Shown: positions 39,207 to 48,652, counted from the first letter of the stretch. The stretch: DNA of 64,000 nt from Atopobium sp. oral taxon 416 (GCF_018128285.1 NZ_CP072380.1:2604001-2668000), one strand, 5' to 3'. The notes: generated from the letters alone by a model not told the origin. Program-made: numbers and translations.

Positions 39207-41110
39207 TCAGAACCGGTCCATCATTTCCTGTGTAGCGATTTCCGGGTAATCATAGTCGTCATTGCTCATCTCGGCATACATGTCGGTGACCGTGCCGATC
39301 GTCAGAAGGTTAAGCTCGCTGATCGAAAGACCGATCTGTACGCACCGCAAAAGAAAGAGCGGGGTGATCATTTCCTGCTCTGTCGTCTGCTGTTTTTTTA
39401 GGCTCTTCGCTGTTTCTAGTGGGTAGCGTATGCCAGCTTCTTCTGGGCCGTGAAGTCCAGACGGCCCAGCCGGAGGAAGATCATCGTCCTGAAGTAGTCG
39501 ATGCTCCTGAAGCCCCTGGCGATGCTGCGGGCGGGCTGGACGACCGAGTTGAGGCCTTCGAGGAACGAGTTGGTGGATCCTCTCTTCCACCAGTTCAAGA
39601 TCCCCTCCCGCTCCTTGCGGAGCGTTCTTGCCACGGCCTTCATCTCGGCCACGGCAGAGTGCATCATCCACGAGCAGAGACACTCTGGGCCCCTGCCTGC
39701 CGATTTTCTGTCAGCACATGAATAGACGTCCTGCATCGCCTTTGCCATCTGGCAGGCGCGTGCCTCCCTGAGATGGGTCCTGACGGGATCGAGCGCCTCC
39801 CTCTTCTTGAGCCATATGTATTTCGTCTGGGCAAGCTGCCTTGTGCTTCTCGGCGGACTCGCGCCTCTCTGCGCACCTCACGTTCAGGAGCTGCACCACA
39901 TGGAAGCCGTCCACGCTCTGTGCGGCCTGGGGCATCTTGGCGCCGCCCCCCAGCGAGTACGCCCCGGCCATATCGCGCGTGACCTCTAAGACCTTCGTGC
40001 GGTCCCCTGCGTGCTCCTTAAGCTCGTCTCAGAGCCTGCCTAAGGCCCCCTTGTCCCTGTCCTGCGTGACGGCCACGGTACGCTGGTGGTCGAGGTTGGC
40101 CATGATGCTGATGTAGCTTTGGTTGCGCCTTTTGGCGGTGTCGGCTATGCGCACGCGCACAACATCCGAGTAGTCGGCGGCATCCCTCGCCTCGGTCACG
40201 GCCTTGCCCAGCAGGCACCATATGCGCGTGGGCTGTCTCGTGTATCAGCCCGGCTATCGCCGTCACGGTCATTCCCGAGAGCGCCATCACTTATCACCTG
40301 CGCCTCAAAGAGCGCTGTGAAGTGCGTCTTCGGCCGCACCTTTCAGGGTATCCTTGTGGCATGCACGCCGTCTTTGGGGCAGTCGGCCCTGGGCAGCGCG
40401 CAGTGCACGATCGTATCGCACTGCCAGATGCTAAGATGCCACAAGGTCCTCTCGCGCGTGTCGTAGGTGCCGCACTTCCTGTGGCATACGGGGCACTCGA
40501 CTGCCTGGCCCCTCCTGTGCGCGACCCTCACATGGAGCTCGTCTTGCGCTCCCTCGCGCTTCTTAAACCAGATATCGGAGACCTCCCACTCGTCGCTGAG
40601 TCCCATCGGCCTCTCGAAGAGCCTTGCTAGCATCCCTGCCTGAACATCCATATCGCACCTTAAGAACGCAGCCTCCTGTCGGGGAAAATCCTACCGTTTA
40701 AAGGCCACACCCTCAAGGGGATGCAGAAGTGCTACCCACCAGAAGTGACGAAGAGCCTTTTTTTAGAAGCCACCTGCTGCTCTATATTGATGCCCCACAG
40801 ATCAATGATCTGCGGGAGGATCTCATAGATGGAGAAGGTGGAAAACTCATCCAGCCATTCCTCCGGGCTGCCCGGCACCGCCTTGTCCGCGTGTTTTGCC
40901 ATGAGCCACGCGATGTTCTCAAAGAGTTCCAGAGAAAAGATATCAAGTCTGGAGCTTTCCGCATTGTTCTCATCGATCCCTTTCTGCAGATCGTTTGAGT
41001 CCCGGTAAATGTCCCGGTGAAACTGGTTACGGTAGAGTCTCGGTATGGCGGCGGAGGCACGGAACGTGACCTCCCTGCCGTCAATCGCAACAGTTTTTTG
41101 TTACTGCCAT
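39207..41110 (-). pseudogene. Phage tail assembly chaperone, interrupted by ISL3
   Basis: Outside the IS (39401-40757 plus one 8-bp duplication) the reading is MAVTK, VAIDGREVTFRASAAIPRLY, RNQFHRDIYRDSNDLQKGID, LELFENIAWLMAKHADKAVP and IYEILPQIIDLWGINIEQQV. Then ASKK continues either in frame to a nearby stop or, after a -1 shift on the A7 run, as QQTTEQEMITPLFLLRCVQI and GLSISELNLLTIGTV to MMDRF-stop at 39207. The two-product -1 arrangement is the classical tail chaperone design. A run of six A near the start appears one base short. Confidence 0.75.
39401..40757 (-). mobile_element. ISL3-family element (type A), copy 2
   Basis: 1357 bp with 8-bp target duplications TTTTTTTA (39393-39400, 40758-40765). 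Minus-strand pieces: SDEWEVSDIWFKKREGAQDE and CPVCHRKCGTYDTRERTLWH at the N-terminus, and NWWKRGSTNSFLEGLNSVVQ and RGFRSIDYFRTMIFLRLGRL at the C-terminus. Frame changes occur near 40300, 40030 and 39740, so the transposase is broken though both ends are intact. Confidence 0.87.
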
Positions 41111-41459
41111 CTGCTGTATCCTCCTTTACTCTCCCTCGCCAGTCTCACTGCTGGAACTGCCGGGGCGCTCGGGGTATAGACTGCGTTATACCAAGCGTTA
41201 TAGACGGACTCACTTGTATTCGTCCCGGTCTTGACCTTGACAAGGCCGTCTGGTATCGGGGATACGGTAAGGGACAGGGTCTCCGTCTGTACCTCGGTCG
41301 AATCCTCCTTGGTGCTGCCCGATACGGAAGGACGGGTCGCACTGCAGTAATACATGCAGTGGCGGATCTTCCGCTGGTCGCCGGAAAACTCAAAGAGCAG
41401 GGCGAAATGCTCCGGCTCCACATCCTTGTTCTCGGTAATGACGCCGTTGGCGGCCTCCT
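41101..41459 (-). pseudogene. Phage major tail protein, C-terminal part
   Basis: Reads ANGVITENKDVEPEHFALLF, EFSGDQRKIRHCMYYCSATR, TETLSLTVSPIPDGLVKVKT and SVYNAWYNAVYTP to TAA at 41101. This is the phi13-type major tail protein C-terminus. The N-terminus is replaced by an ISL3 end at 41460. Its stop overlaps the start of the tail chaperone gene, the normal phage order. Confidence 0.8.
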
Positions 41460-41517
41460 CTGCATGCGAGCTGCGCAAAGCCATGGCGGGCTACCCACAC
41501 AAACTACCGAAGAGCCA
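41460..41517. mobile_element. ISL3 type D end fragment
   Basis: 58 bp matching 36818-36875, starting TCTGCATGCGAGCTGCGC and ending CCGAAGAGCC. Solo end left by recombination between ISL3 copies. Confidence 0.7.
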
Positions 41518-42045
41518 AATATTCTCGTGTTACTACTGCGATTTTCGAGCGTCCCATAAACGTCAGAAATCGGGTTTTGGGAACAGTGCGAAGAATATTT
41601 TCGGTGCGCCGACAACACTTGAAATCGTCTCGAAAACCCTCCCTTCCTGGTTTTGGGAAGAAAAAATATTCTTCATTCCTACCTGCGGAAACGCGAAAGC
41701 GACCTCTCGAAAACAGGGGTGACTACACGGTGACTACATGGTCGCCGGGAAATCGGCTGTCCGGCTAAAAAACGCGATAGAAACGCCCCAAAACGTTTGG
41801 CACGTTTTTGGAACGATTGGCATGTTTTGGCGTCTCGTATCATCTATTACCGTCATGAACGGCCAGTGGAGAGTATTTGCCCAGGTTAACAAGCGAAAAG
41901 AGCGCCCCGAAATCCGGCGATTCCGGGGCGCTCCCAACGAAAATATTCAGCAAAAGTCCGGGTGGCTTTGTCCTATTCCTACCACTAGATGCTAACCACT
42001 GCCAATACATGGGCGGCTTACTACTAGATGGAAAAGACGCCCAGG
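41518..42045. repeat. R-left region, copy 1
   Basis: Non-coding. Contains TGACTACACGGTGACTACATGG (two TGACTACA units), CGGCTAAAAAACGCGAT, GAGTATTTGCCCAGGTTAAC, a terminator hairpin and GGTGGCTTTGTCC. The same series precedes R copy D (52080-52573), so R copies B and D belong to a longer unit of about 870 bp. Confidence 0.6.
41901..41932 (+). terminator. Hairpin within R-left, copy 1
   Basis: AGCGCCCCGAAATC-CGGC-GATTCCGGGGCGCT. The matching hairpin at 52430-52460 uses AAGCCCC/GGGGCTT, a compensated change that keeps the stem. Confidence 0.6.
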
Positions 42046-42385
42046 CTATTCCCACTCGATCGTTACATGGCCCGATTCTGTGTAGTCGGCGCTATCGCTG
42101 ACCTGCGACAACCATAACTCTTCAATCGCTAATTCAGCGTAGTCACCATGTAGTCAGTGGTGACTACATGCGCTGTAGTCACCTGGAGAGAGTATTTTCC
42201 TCAGACCGAAGAGTGACATGTTTGACCTCCGGAAACGCACTTCGCTTGCACACAATTGACTACATGGGTTGATGACGTTCCGACGGAGTGTGGCACACAA
42301 CGACCCAAAAGTGACATGTTCCGAGTGAGGAGTGACGGCTCTGAACAGGTGAAATGCACCTTCTGACGAAAGAGGTGACTACATG
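42046..42385 (+). repeat. Repeat element R, copy B
   Basis: About 340 bp, CTATTCCCACTCGATCG to GGTGACTACATGC. Hairpin ATGTAGTCA-GTGG-TGACTACAT (9-bp stem), GACCGAAGAGTGACATG and two further GTGAC motifs. The minus-strand left end reads WLSQVSDSADYTESGHV then TIEWE-stop. Confidence 0.78.
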
Positions 42386-42482
42386 CTGATTCTTCTCACG
42401 CCCTGCTTACGCCAGAGAGCATTCGTTTCTGATGCAAGCGATAAAATTTAACCACCATTGCAACGTACTACAGGAGACAACA

Positions 42483-42746
42483 ATGGATGATCTTTCGATT
42501 GAGGTTAGCCTCACATGCCCAACTTGTGGCTGCACGGAATTCGAATCTGAGCAGCCCGGAGAAGACGAAGATTACACCGATAACTGGCTATTCACCTGTG
42601 CGCACTGTGGCAGGACCCTCTCTCGCAAGGAACTCATAGAGGCAAATGCCGGGTCTATCGATGCTGCCATTGACGATATGCAGGGCGAAATCGTCGAAGC
42701 GGCCGCAGAAGAGCTGAAGAGGGCATTCAAAGGGCGGAAGATCTGA
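42483..42746 (+). CDS. Small zinc-ribbon protein
   Basis: 87 residues from ATG 42483 (GGAG 8 nt upstream). It has two CxxC pairs, CPTCGCTEFE (10-19) and CAHCGRTLSRKEL, with WLFTC before the second, then a helical tail DAAIDDMQGEIVEAAAEELK. It resembles the ECs_2282-type putative zinc-binding proteins, whose function is not known to me. TGATG overlap with the next gene means the two are translated together. It follows R copy B directly. Confidence 0.72.
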   Translation: MDDLSIEVSLTCPTCGCTEFESEQPGEDEDYTDNWLFTCAHCGRTLSRKELIEANAGSIDAAIDDMQGEIVEAAAEELKRAFKGRKI

Positions 42747-43234
42747 TGAGTGCTGAGCTTTCACTTGTCACCACATGGGCGCCTATCGTTACCTCTGTTG
42801 CGAGCCTTGTCCTTACTGGCTTTTTCTCCATCAGAAACTACCGCCTCGATAAAAGCGACAAAAAGCAAAATGCAGAACTTCGCCGAATCCAGAAACAACT
42901 AAGCGAGTTGCAGCTGCAAAAAGCTCAGGAGGATGCAGCTGCAAAAACATCCTCAAAAGTCGAAGCGCGCCATGTATTGGTCGGGCTCAAGAAGCATTAT
43001 ATTCGCATTGCAAATGTCGGAGGCACGGTTGTGACCGACGTGACTACCACGTGCGACGATGACCCCTATTTCTATAGTCGGGACAAGGAACCATTCGAGC
43101 GTCTGGAACCCCGGGAAAGCTTCGATCAGGCCGTATTCTTCGCTGCTGGATCACCTTCTAAATTCACAATCACCACTCGCTGGCGTGATGCCGACGGCAA
43201 GGATAGTAGCCGAGACAACATCATCACATGGTAG
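42746..43234 (+). CDS. Membrane-anchored coiled-coil protein of unknown function
   Basis: 162 residues. One transmembrane segment (APIVTSVASLVLTGFFSI, about 12-29), a charged coiled coil (DKKQNAELRRIQKQLSEL, then QLQKAQEDAAAK), and a C-terminal beta-rich domain (HYIRIANVGGTVVTDV to FTITTRWRDADGK) that looks like a small Ig-like fold. Such N-anchored cytosolic proteins are common effectors in defence islands, but no family is recognised. It is coupled to the zinc-ribbon gene and followed by H cassette copy 2. Confidence 0.68.
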   Translation: MSAELSLVTTWAPIVTSVASLVLTGFFSIRNYRLDKSDKKQNAELRRIQKQLSELQLQKAQEDAAAKTSSKVEARHVLVGLKKHYIRIANVGGTVVTDVTTTCDDDPYFYSRDKEPFERLEPRESFDQAVFFAAGSPSKFTITTRWRDADGKDSSRDNIITW

Positions 43235-43272
43235 ATGACCGCAGCCGACAGGCAGGCCGCCGGCAACTCGTA

Positions 43273-43906
43273 ACCTAGCGCGGCTTAACGTTCCACGTGG
43301 CTTAGCGCACGCGCCTCCCAACAGGCATCTCCCTGTTTGCCTCAACAACAGGACGAGATTCTTTGGACTTCGTTGCGACTCAAGCTCACCAGATGCAAGG
43401 CGAGAGGATGGAAGGCCGTCCCGTTAAAGACGACATCCTCCAGATGCAATGCGACGCGTTCCCGTGAAATACGGGAATATCGGATAGTGGTTCCAAAGGC
43501 TGCGAGAATGCCGGGGCGAAGATACGGGAACCTGCTGCCGTCCCGTCATTCGAAGCGGATGACCTGCCCGAAGGCCTCATGAACGTGCCGCAAGCCGCGG
43601 ACCACCTGCGCATATCTAAGACGTCCGCCCGCAAGCTCGTCGAGCGGCAGGCAATCCCCGCCGTAAGGACCTGGAGACTTCGGCGTGTCAGGGATGACGA
43701 GCCAGGCGAAACGCTCCGCGCCATGGGCAACAACACCTGATCGGGAGTCCCATGGCCGCGCATCCCTTGCGACAGGAACTCGCTGCATCGCCGCAACCGA
43801 AGGGAGACTGATGCTGGGGCCCAGTCGAATCAAGACTCGGCTGCCAAGGTCTAGGGACGCGAGAAGGGTGCGCACCGGGAAACCCCAGTGCGCACCTGCC
43901 TTTGTC
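43273..43906 (+). repeat. H cassette, copy 2 (HTH gene decayed)
   Basis: The leader TAACCTAGCGCGGCTTAAC aligns with copy 3. The HTH reading KDDILQMQCDAFP meets TGA at about 43466, resumes as GLMNVPQAADHLRISKTSAR and KLVERQAIPAVR to the stop at 43740. A hairpin GTGCGCAC-12 nt-GTGCGCAC (43869-43896) follows. An IS3 element has cut the cassette at 43907; its tail is at 45311-45375. Confidence 0.75.
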
Positions 43907-45310
43907 TGAGCCCTGTCAATATAATGGACAGAGAAATCTCAGATTCTATGCGGTCTGCATCGCCTTTGGATCGTATGCAAGGCCTCTCTCGAAGCGCTCG
44001 AAGAACTCCTGCATCACCTCTTCCGGTACGCGATCTCCTATGGACTTATGCGGGCGGAAGCGGTTGTAGTATGACTCGATTAAACTCGTGTGCCTTGTGC
44101 TTGGTCGTGGATGCATCTAAGAGGCGCTTGTGGTAGTACCATCCGTTCTTGAGCGTGGCGAAGAGCGATTCGGCGACCGTATTGTCGTGGCAGCTTCCGG
44201 TTCTCCCCACGGAGAGCCTCACGTCGTGCGCGGCTGAGCAGGCGGCTAGCTTTGAGCTTATGTACTGGCTGCCTGGGCTGCTTAGAATATGGCCCCTTTG
44301 GCCACGTATCCGCGCGAATATGCCATCTTCAGGGCAAAGACGACAAGCCCTGCCCTCATGTTGTCCTGTATGCTTCAGCCCACCACCATGTGTGTGCACA
44401 GATCGTGTGCGACGGCGAGATATATAAAGCCTGCCGTGGTCCTGCGATAGGTTGTATCTCCCACGAGCTTGGCTGTCGGGACAGGGCACGAGAAGTCGCG
44501 CCGGGTGAGGGCGCTCGGGGGTATCAGGTGCGGGCAGTATCGTTCTCTTGGAGGCATTGGATCAGATGCCGCAGATGCCCAAGCTTAGCCATGCACCTGC
44601 GCACGCGGTAGCGGGTCGTGCCTGTAAATTTTGCGTAACTTCGGATCTCCTGTGAGCTTGGTCCATACCTTGCGAAAGCTAAAGCGCCTGTCGCTTTCCT
44701 CCCATATCGCGCAGATGGCTTCCTTGATAGGACCCCATAGGTCCTCACCGCCTTTGGCCTTGAGCCATCTGTAGAAGTGAGCCCTGCTCACCTCCAGTAC
44801 GCGCTCCATCATCGAGACGCTGTAGGTTGCCCTCTTCTCCAGCATGAGCTAAAACCTGTCCTTCGTCAGAGGCTTCCGGCGAAGAAGGCTGCCACTTTTC
44901 TTGGGAACTTATTTTCGCTTTCGAGCTCGTGTATGCGCCTGTTGGCCCTGTCGAGCTGCTTGTGCACCTCGGTCCTTTCCTGGGTCACCCTTTTGGTCTT
45001 TGAGTGCTTGATGATCCAGTCGTTTAAGGTCTTGTCGTTGATCCTTAAGCTTCGCGGCGTATCCTCTGATGCTCTTCTTCGGGTTGGCCTTACGTGCCTT
45101 CCTGTAGTACTCGATAGCCTCGAGGCAATACTTCTTCAGTGTAGTGCCTGGGTGTTTCCGGCTTCGTGCGGGACTTTGCCTTCTCTATCTCGCTTGCGCT
45201 TAGCGACATCTCATCTCTCCAATCTGCTGGTGTTGGTAGGTGGGTATCTGGACAGAGCATATCTGTTGCCAGTCCCTGAATCCCACTGTCCACCAAAAGA
45301 TTACAGCTCA
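43907..45310 (-). mobile_element. IS3-family element, orfA/orfB disrupted
   Basis: Ends TGAGCCCTGTCAAT and the complement of TGAGCTGTAATC, both reaching TGGACAG; 3-bp target duplication GTC. The minus strand has orfA (MSLSASEIEKAKS, NPKKSIRGYAAKLRINDKTL, coiled coil DRANRRIHELESENKF) and orfB pieces (YSVSMMERVLEVSRAHFYRW, SDRRFSFRKVWTKL, DNTVAESLFATLKNGWYYH). Several frame changes occur beyond the normal orfA/orfB shift. Confidence 0.83.
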
Positions 45311-45375
45311 GTCCCTATAAAAAACTAGAGCGGGGCCCGGTGGGTCCCGCCCTTACAAAACCTGTAGGTTTTCCA
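45311..45375 (+). terminator. H cassette copy 2, terminal hairpins
   Basis: CCTATAAAAAACTAGAGCG, then GGGCCCGGTGGGTCCC and AAAACCTGTAGGTTTT. Continues the cassette interrupted at 43906 and faces the 3' end of the AbiE pair, so it may insulate both directions. Confidence 0.6.
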
Positions 45376-45436
45376 TGCACACCGTTCTAACCGAACGCAA
45401 GCGCGCCGTCAAGCCGGCCATCCGGGCGCACGGCGC

Positions 45437-46324
45437 CTACTCCCACTCGCGCGCTTCCGGATTCCAGTGCCTGCCGCCCGCCTCTCCCCGGATCGCGGGG
45501 TCGAGGAGCCTGCCGGCGAGCTCGGATGCGGCTTCCATGTTCCTCAACGCCTCCGGAAGGCCCGTCCTCTGGCAGAGCTTCGCGTACTGGCGCGCCTGGG
45601 GAGCGCCCCAGGCCTTCGGCAATCCGAAGGAGTCGCCCAGAAAGATGCGCCGCGCGGAGGCTTCGCGGCGCAGTCGGGACTGGAACCCCGAACCGTCCAC
45701 CGTGGCCGTAGTGGCATAGACGGCGATGTCTACGAGGTCCTTTACCCTGAAGGACGCTCTCCCTCCGTGAACTTCGACTATGCCGCAGAGCTTGTCCGCG
45801 AGGGCGGCCTCGACGGGATAGACGAGGTAGTCGCAGGTCTCAAGCCCGTCCACCTCTATCTTGTCCGCCGGGGAGATGCGCTCGGCTCCCTCGAGCGGCA
45901 CCTCGTCGACGACGAGGTCGACGGAGACGGGCTGCATGCGCTTCGCGCCGAGCATGGGGACGAACCCGACAGACAGCCCGCTCCTGTACTCGTCCTCGGC
46001 CTTTATCGGGCGCGACCCCGCGAACTCGAACGTCACGAAGTCGCCCAGGTCGGTCCCGGCGAGCCGGACGAGCTCCTCGAGCGCATCCTCCAGGCTCCCT
46101 TCCGTGGAGAGCAGGTCGATGTCGCGCGTCGCGCGGGCGTCGACGGTGCGGGCGAACATCGCCCGACCGCCCTTGAGCACGAACGAGCCGTTGCCGCCGG
46201 CGAACACGCGGCACAGCAGTCGGTGGAAGTAGAATGCCGACACGGCGCGCCCGGTATCCATCGGCGACGCCGACGCCGCGGATTTGACCGCCATCTCGAG
46301 TGCGGCCGCGCTCTTGTACCTCAT
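45437..46324 (-). CDS. AbiEii/AbiGii-family nucleotidyltransferase toxin
   Basis: 295 residues. FVLKGGRAMFARTVDARATR then DIDLL (about 48-72) is the nucleotidyltransferase core, and YPVEAALADKLCGIVEVHGG with FRVKDLVDIAVYA the C-terminal block. It is expected to modify tRNA and stop growth when the antitoxin fails. Very GC-rich and only distantly similar to the AbiEii at 25 kb, so a separate acquisition. Coupled to the antitoxin by a 4-bp overlap. Confidence 0.9.
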   Translation of the reverse strand: MRYKSAAALEMAVKSAASASPMDTGRAVSAFYFHRLLCRVFAGGNGSFVLKGGRAMFARTVDARATRDIDLLSTEGSLEDALEELVRLAGTDLGDFVTFEFAGSRPIKAEDEYRSGLSVGFVPMLGAKRMQPVSVDLVVDEVPLEGAERISPADKIEVDGLETCDYLVYPVEAALADKLCGIVEVHGGRASFRVKDLVDIAVYATTATVDGSGFQSRLRREASARRIFLGDSFGLPKAWGAPQARQYAKLCQRTGLPEALRNMEAASELAGRLLDPAIRGEAGGRHWNPEAREWE

Positions 46325-46977
46325 TCCCGCGTCCCCCTCCCGAGAAGCCCGGCATCATCCATCAGGCTCCGGAAAATCTCACATCCCCGCTTCTCGCCGT
46401 AACGGCCCTCGAGCAGTCCCCGAAGCTTCCCGTAGTCGAAATCCTGGTACTTCCTCGAGGCGTCCGCCAGGACATCCGCCACAAGCGAGAAGTCCTCGTC
46501 ATCCGCGACGAGGTCGAAGACGGTGCGCTCGGAGCGCGTCACGGGGAGCCCCGACTCGAACGTAACTTCGTCGCGACCCACCGCGCGCCTAGCGAAGCTC
46601 GCCGACGGGTTCCTCGTGTTGATTCTCCTTGGGGCATAGAGCCGGTAGGGCGAGAGCTGCAGGTCTCCGATCCCGAGGAGGGCGGAGGCGGTGGACCCTC
46701 CGACGGCTATGCCGTCCCAATCGGAAACCCGCATCCTCTCGTGGGAGAACGTCGCCGGGGCGGTGAGCTTCCATATCGCCGCCAGCTCGTCCGTGAAGGA
46801 AGAGCCGGACCCCATCATGCGGTAGGCACCTCGCACGACGCGCACGAGGCGACCGGACTCGACCGCGTCGTGTAGGGCGTCGCGCGGGATGCCCATACGG
46901 TCCGCCTGTGCAGTGGTAAAAACGCCCTCAGACTCGGAGAGCTCTGCGATCTTATCTATGTGGTTCGAATGCTTCAT
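46321..46977 (-). CDS. AbiEi-type antitoxin/repressor
   Basis: 218 residues from ATG 46977. The N-terminal winged helix is IDKIAELSESEGVFTTAQAD and RMGIPRDALHDAVESGRLVR with VVRGAYRM; the middle has GGSTASALLGIGDLQLSPYR and the C-terminal half ERTVFDLVADDEDFSLVADV. The longer reading to 47079 crosses the operator and is unlikely. Represses its own promoter in known systems. Confidence 0.88.
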   Translation of the reverse strand: MKHSNHIDKIAELSESEGVFTTAQADRMGIPRDALHDAVESGRLVRVVRGAYRMMGSGSSFTDELAAIWKLTAPATFSHERMRVSDWDGIAVGGSTASALLGIGDLQLSPYRLYAPRRINTRNPSASFARRAVGRDEVTFESGLPVTRSERTVFDLVADDEDFSLVADVLADASRKYQDFDYGKLRGLLEGRYGEKRGCEIFRSLMDDAGLLGRGTRE

Positions 46978-46980
46978 GTA

Positions 46981-47009
46981 GCAATTGTAGGCTATTTCCC
47001 TACAATTGC
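46981..47009. promoter_or_regulatory. AbiE operator
   Basis: Perfect inverted repeat GCAATTGTAG and CTACAATTGC separated by 9 bp, immediately before the AbiEi start. AbiEi proteins bind inverted repeats at this position. Confidence 0.75.
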
Positions 47010-47103
47010 AACACATTATCCCAAACTCAAGTACTACTGATGCTGCGAAAGCATACGGAACGGCATTCGATGCCAGCAACTGCCAGCCAATGCCAAATGA
47101 GTT

Positions 47104-47441
47104 TTATTCCCACTCAATGGAAACATACCCCAAATTCGTGTAGTCAACATGGTGCCTGACCTGCGGTTGTTGTCATTCTTCGCTCACGGAAAACGTGTAG
47201 TCACCGTGTAGCCGGGGGTGACTACAGGCCATGTAGTCACTTTCGAAGAGTATTTTCCACCGACCGAAGAGTGACACGTAGGACCTGCGGAAACGCAGTT
47301 AGATTGCGCGCAGCTGGCTACATGGGCTGAAACGGTGCCGACGGGTGCGGCGCCTCCCGATCCAAGAGTGACGATTTTCGAGTGAAGAGCGACAGCTTTG
47401 AGCTGGTCAAATGTTTATTTGAGCTCAACAGGTGACTACAT
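47104..47441 (+). repeat. Repeat element R, copy C
   Basis: About 338 bp, TTATTCCCACTCAATGG to GGTGACTACA. The hairpin is weaker (GTAGCCGGGGGTGACTAC). It has GAAGAGTGACACG, CTGCG-GAAA-CGCAG and AAGAGTGACG. The minus-strand left end reads VDYTNLGYVSIEWE-stop. Lies between the AbiE promoter and the AAA+ gene end. Confidence 0.75.
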
Positions 47442-47506
47442 CAAACAGAGCAAGCGAAGCAACCCTATCTCCGGATTGAATCTTGAGTGCAAGAGGTTCG
47501 TTCGCT

Positions 47507-48652
47507 CTAAAGATTCTTTCTTCCGGACGAAATAATGGGAGCTGAAAGCTTTTTAAACACGGCCATCTCGATTTTGTTTTTCATAGTGCGCATGTTGTCA
47601 TATTTTGCAGCGTGCTCGATGAACCAATCCCGAATATTACTTTGCTCAACTGCGGCTTTATCTTCTTCATCAAGTTTTGAAAGAACGAAATCAATGTGCT
47701 CGTTGATTATCGCAGTCTTTTCATCTACGCCGAGATTGCAGAAATGCACGCTCGCACCGATACGCGAGAACATGGCAGGACCCATTGCTCGACGAGCAGA
47801 TGCTTCGGAATTGAAGTTAGACGTTAAGAGAAAAAGGGCGTTTCTCATGTCGACATCGTAATTAGTATCAACATATCTACCCTCATCAAAGAGCTGATAG
47901 AACATGTTATATAGGCGGGGGTCGACCTTATCGAACTCGTCTATTAGAACGACATTAGACTCTCTCGCCAAGAGGTCACGCGCAAAGCTTGCTTTCGAGT
48001 GTTCTGCGCCAAACAGATACTCGTAGGCCTCCTGCGTTTGCATCATCGAAAACTGCACTCGCGTAAGCTCTCCGCCAACCGCCTCGCTTATGCATCTCGC
48101 TGTTTCTGTCTTGCCGACGCCAGACGGCCCATAGAACATGATTACAGAGGGACGCTCCTCATTCATGGCAGCGAGCCGATACAAGGACGCAATCAGCGAC
48201 TCTTTCCCCTCGTCTTGCCCGAGGACATCTGTTTGCAGTTTGTCGTATATGCCGCCCAGCTTCTCTTTCTCGATGAGCGGGTATTCGTAGTGTTTGACTT
48301 CCAGAGTTCCCTGTGGCTGAGATGCCTTAAGGGAGTCGAAAGCACGCTTTGGAGGGTTCTGTATGTACAACTTTCCGACATCAAACGTCTGCTCGAGTAT
48401 GGTGGCAAAGCTTGGCAGGACATGGCTCAAGACGGAGCCGAAGTCGTCGGCGTGGACCACACAGCTATCAACTCGCTCAGGAACTTTGAGCGTGAGATCC
48501 GTGGTGATAAGATCGCTCGACTTTATCCGGGCATTATAGACGCGGATGGATTCGAGGTAGGTAACACTCCGCTCATCTTCAGCGGTTTCTCTTTCTACCA
48601 GCTCGTCAAATACTTTTCTGGGCCCAAAGAAGACCACTACGCTATCAGCCAT
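47507..48652 (-). CDS. AAA+ ATPase of the ClpA/B D2 type
   Basis: 381 residues from ATG 48652. Walker A GPSGVGKT (175-182), Walker B VVLIDEFD (234-241), sensor 1 LLTSN (275-279), and SRIGA as the probable arginine finger. The first 130 residues form a separate domain without a family I know. It overlaps the upstream gene by 8 nt, so both are translated together. A single ClpB-like module paired with a partner of unknown function suggests an unfoldase-type defence or stress system. Placed between R copy C and H copy 3. Confidence 0.82.
   Translation of the reverse strand: MADSVVVFFGPRKVFDELVERETAEDERSVTYLESIRVYNARIKSSDLITTDLTLKVPERVDSCVVHADDFGSVLSHVLPSFATILEQTFDVGKLYIQNPPKRAFDSLKASQPQGTLEVKHYEYPLIEKEKLGGIYDKLQTDVLGQDEGKESLIASLYRLAAMNEERPSVIMFYGPSGVGKTETARCISEAVGGELTRVQFSMMQTQEAYEYLFGAEHSKASFARDLLARESNVVLIDEFDKVDPRLYNMFYQLFDEGRYVDTNYDVDMRNALFLLTSNFNSEASARRAMGPAMFSRIGASVHFCNLGVDEKTAIINEHIDFVLSKLDEEDKAAVEQSNIRDWFIEHAAKYDNMRTMKNKIEMAVFKKLSAPIISSGRKNL

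Noticed and set aside
45467-46402. 311-residue plus-strand frame
   Set aside because: Antisense shadow of the AbiEii gene, which has the active-site motif and an operator upstream of its partner.
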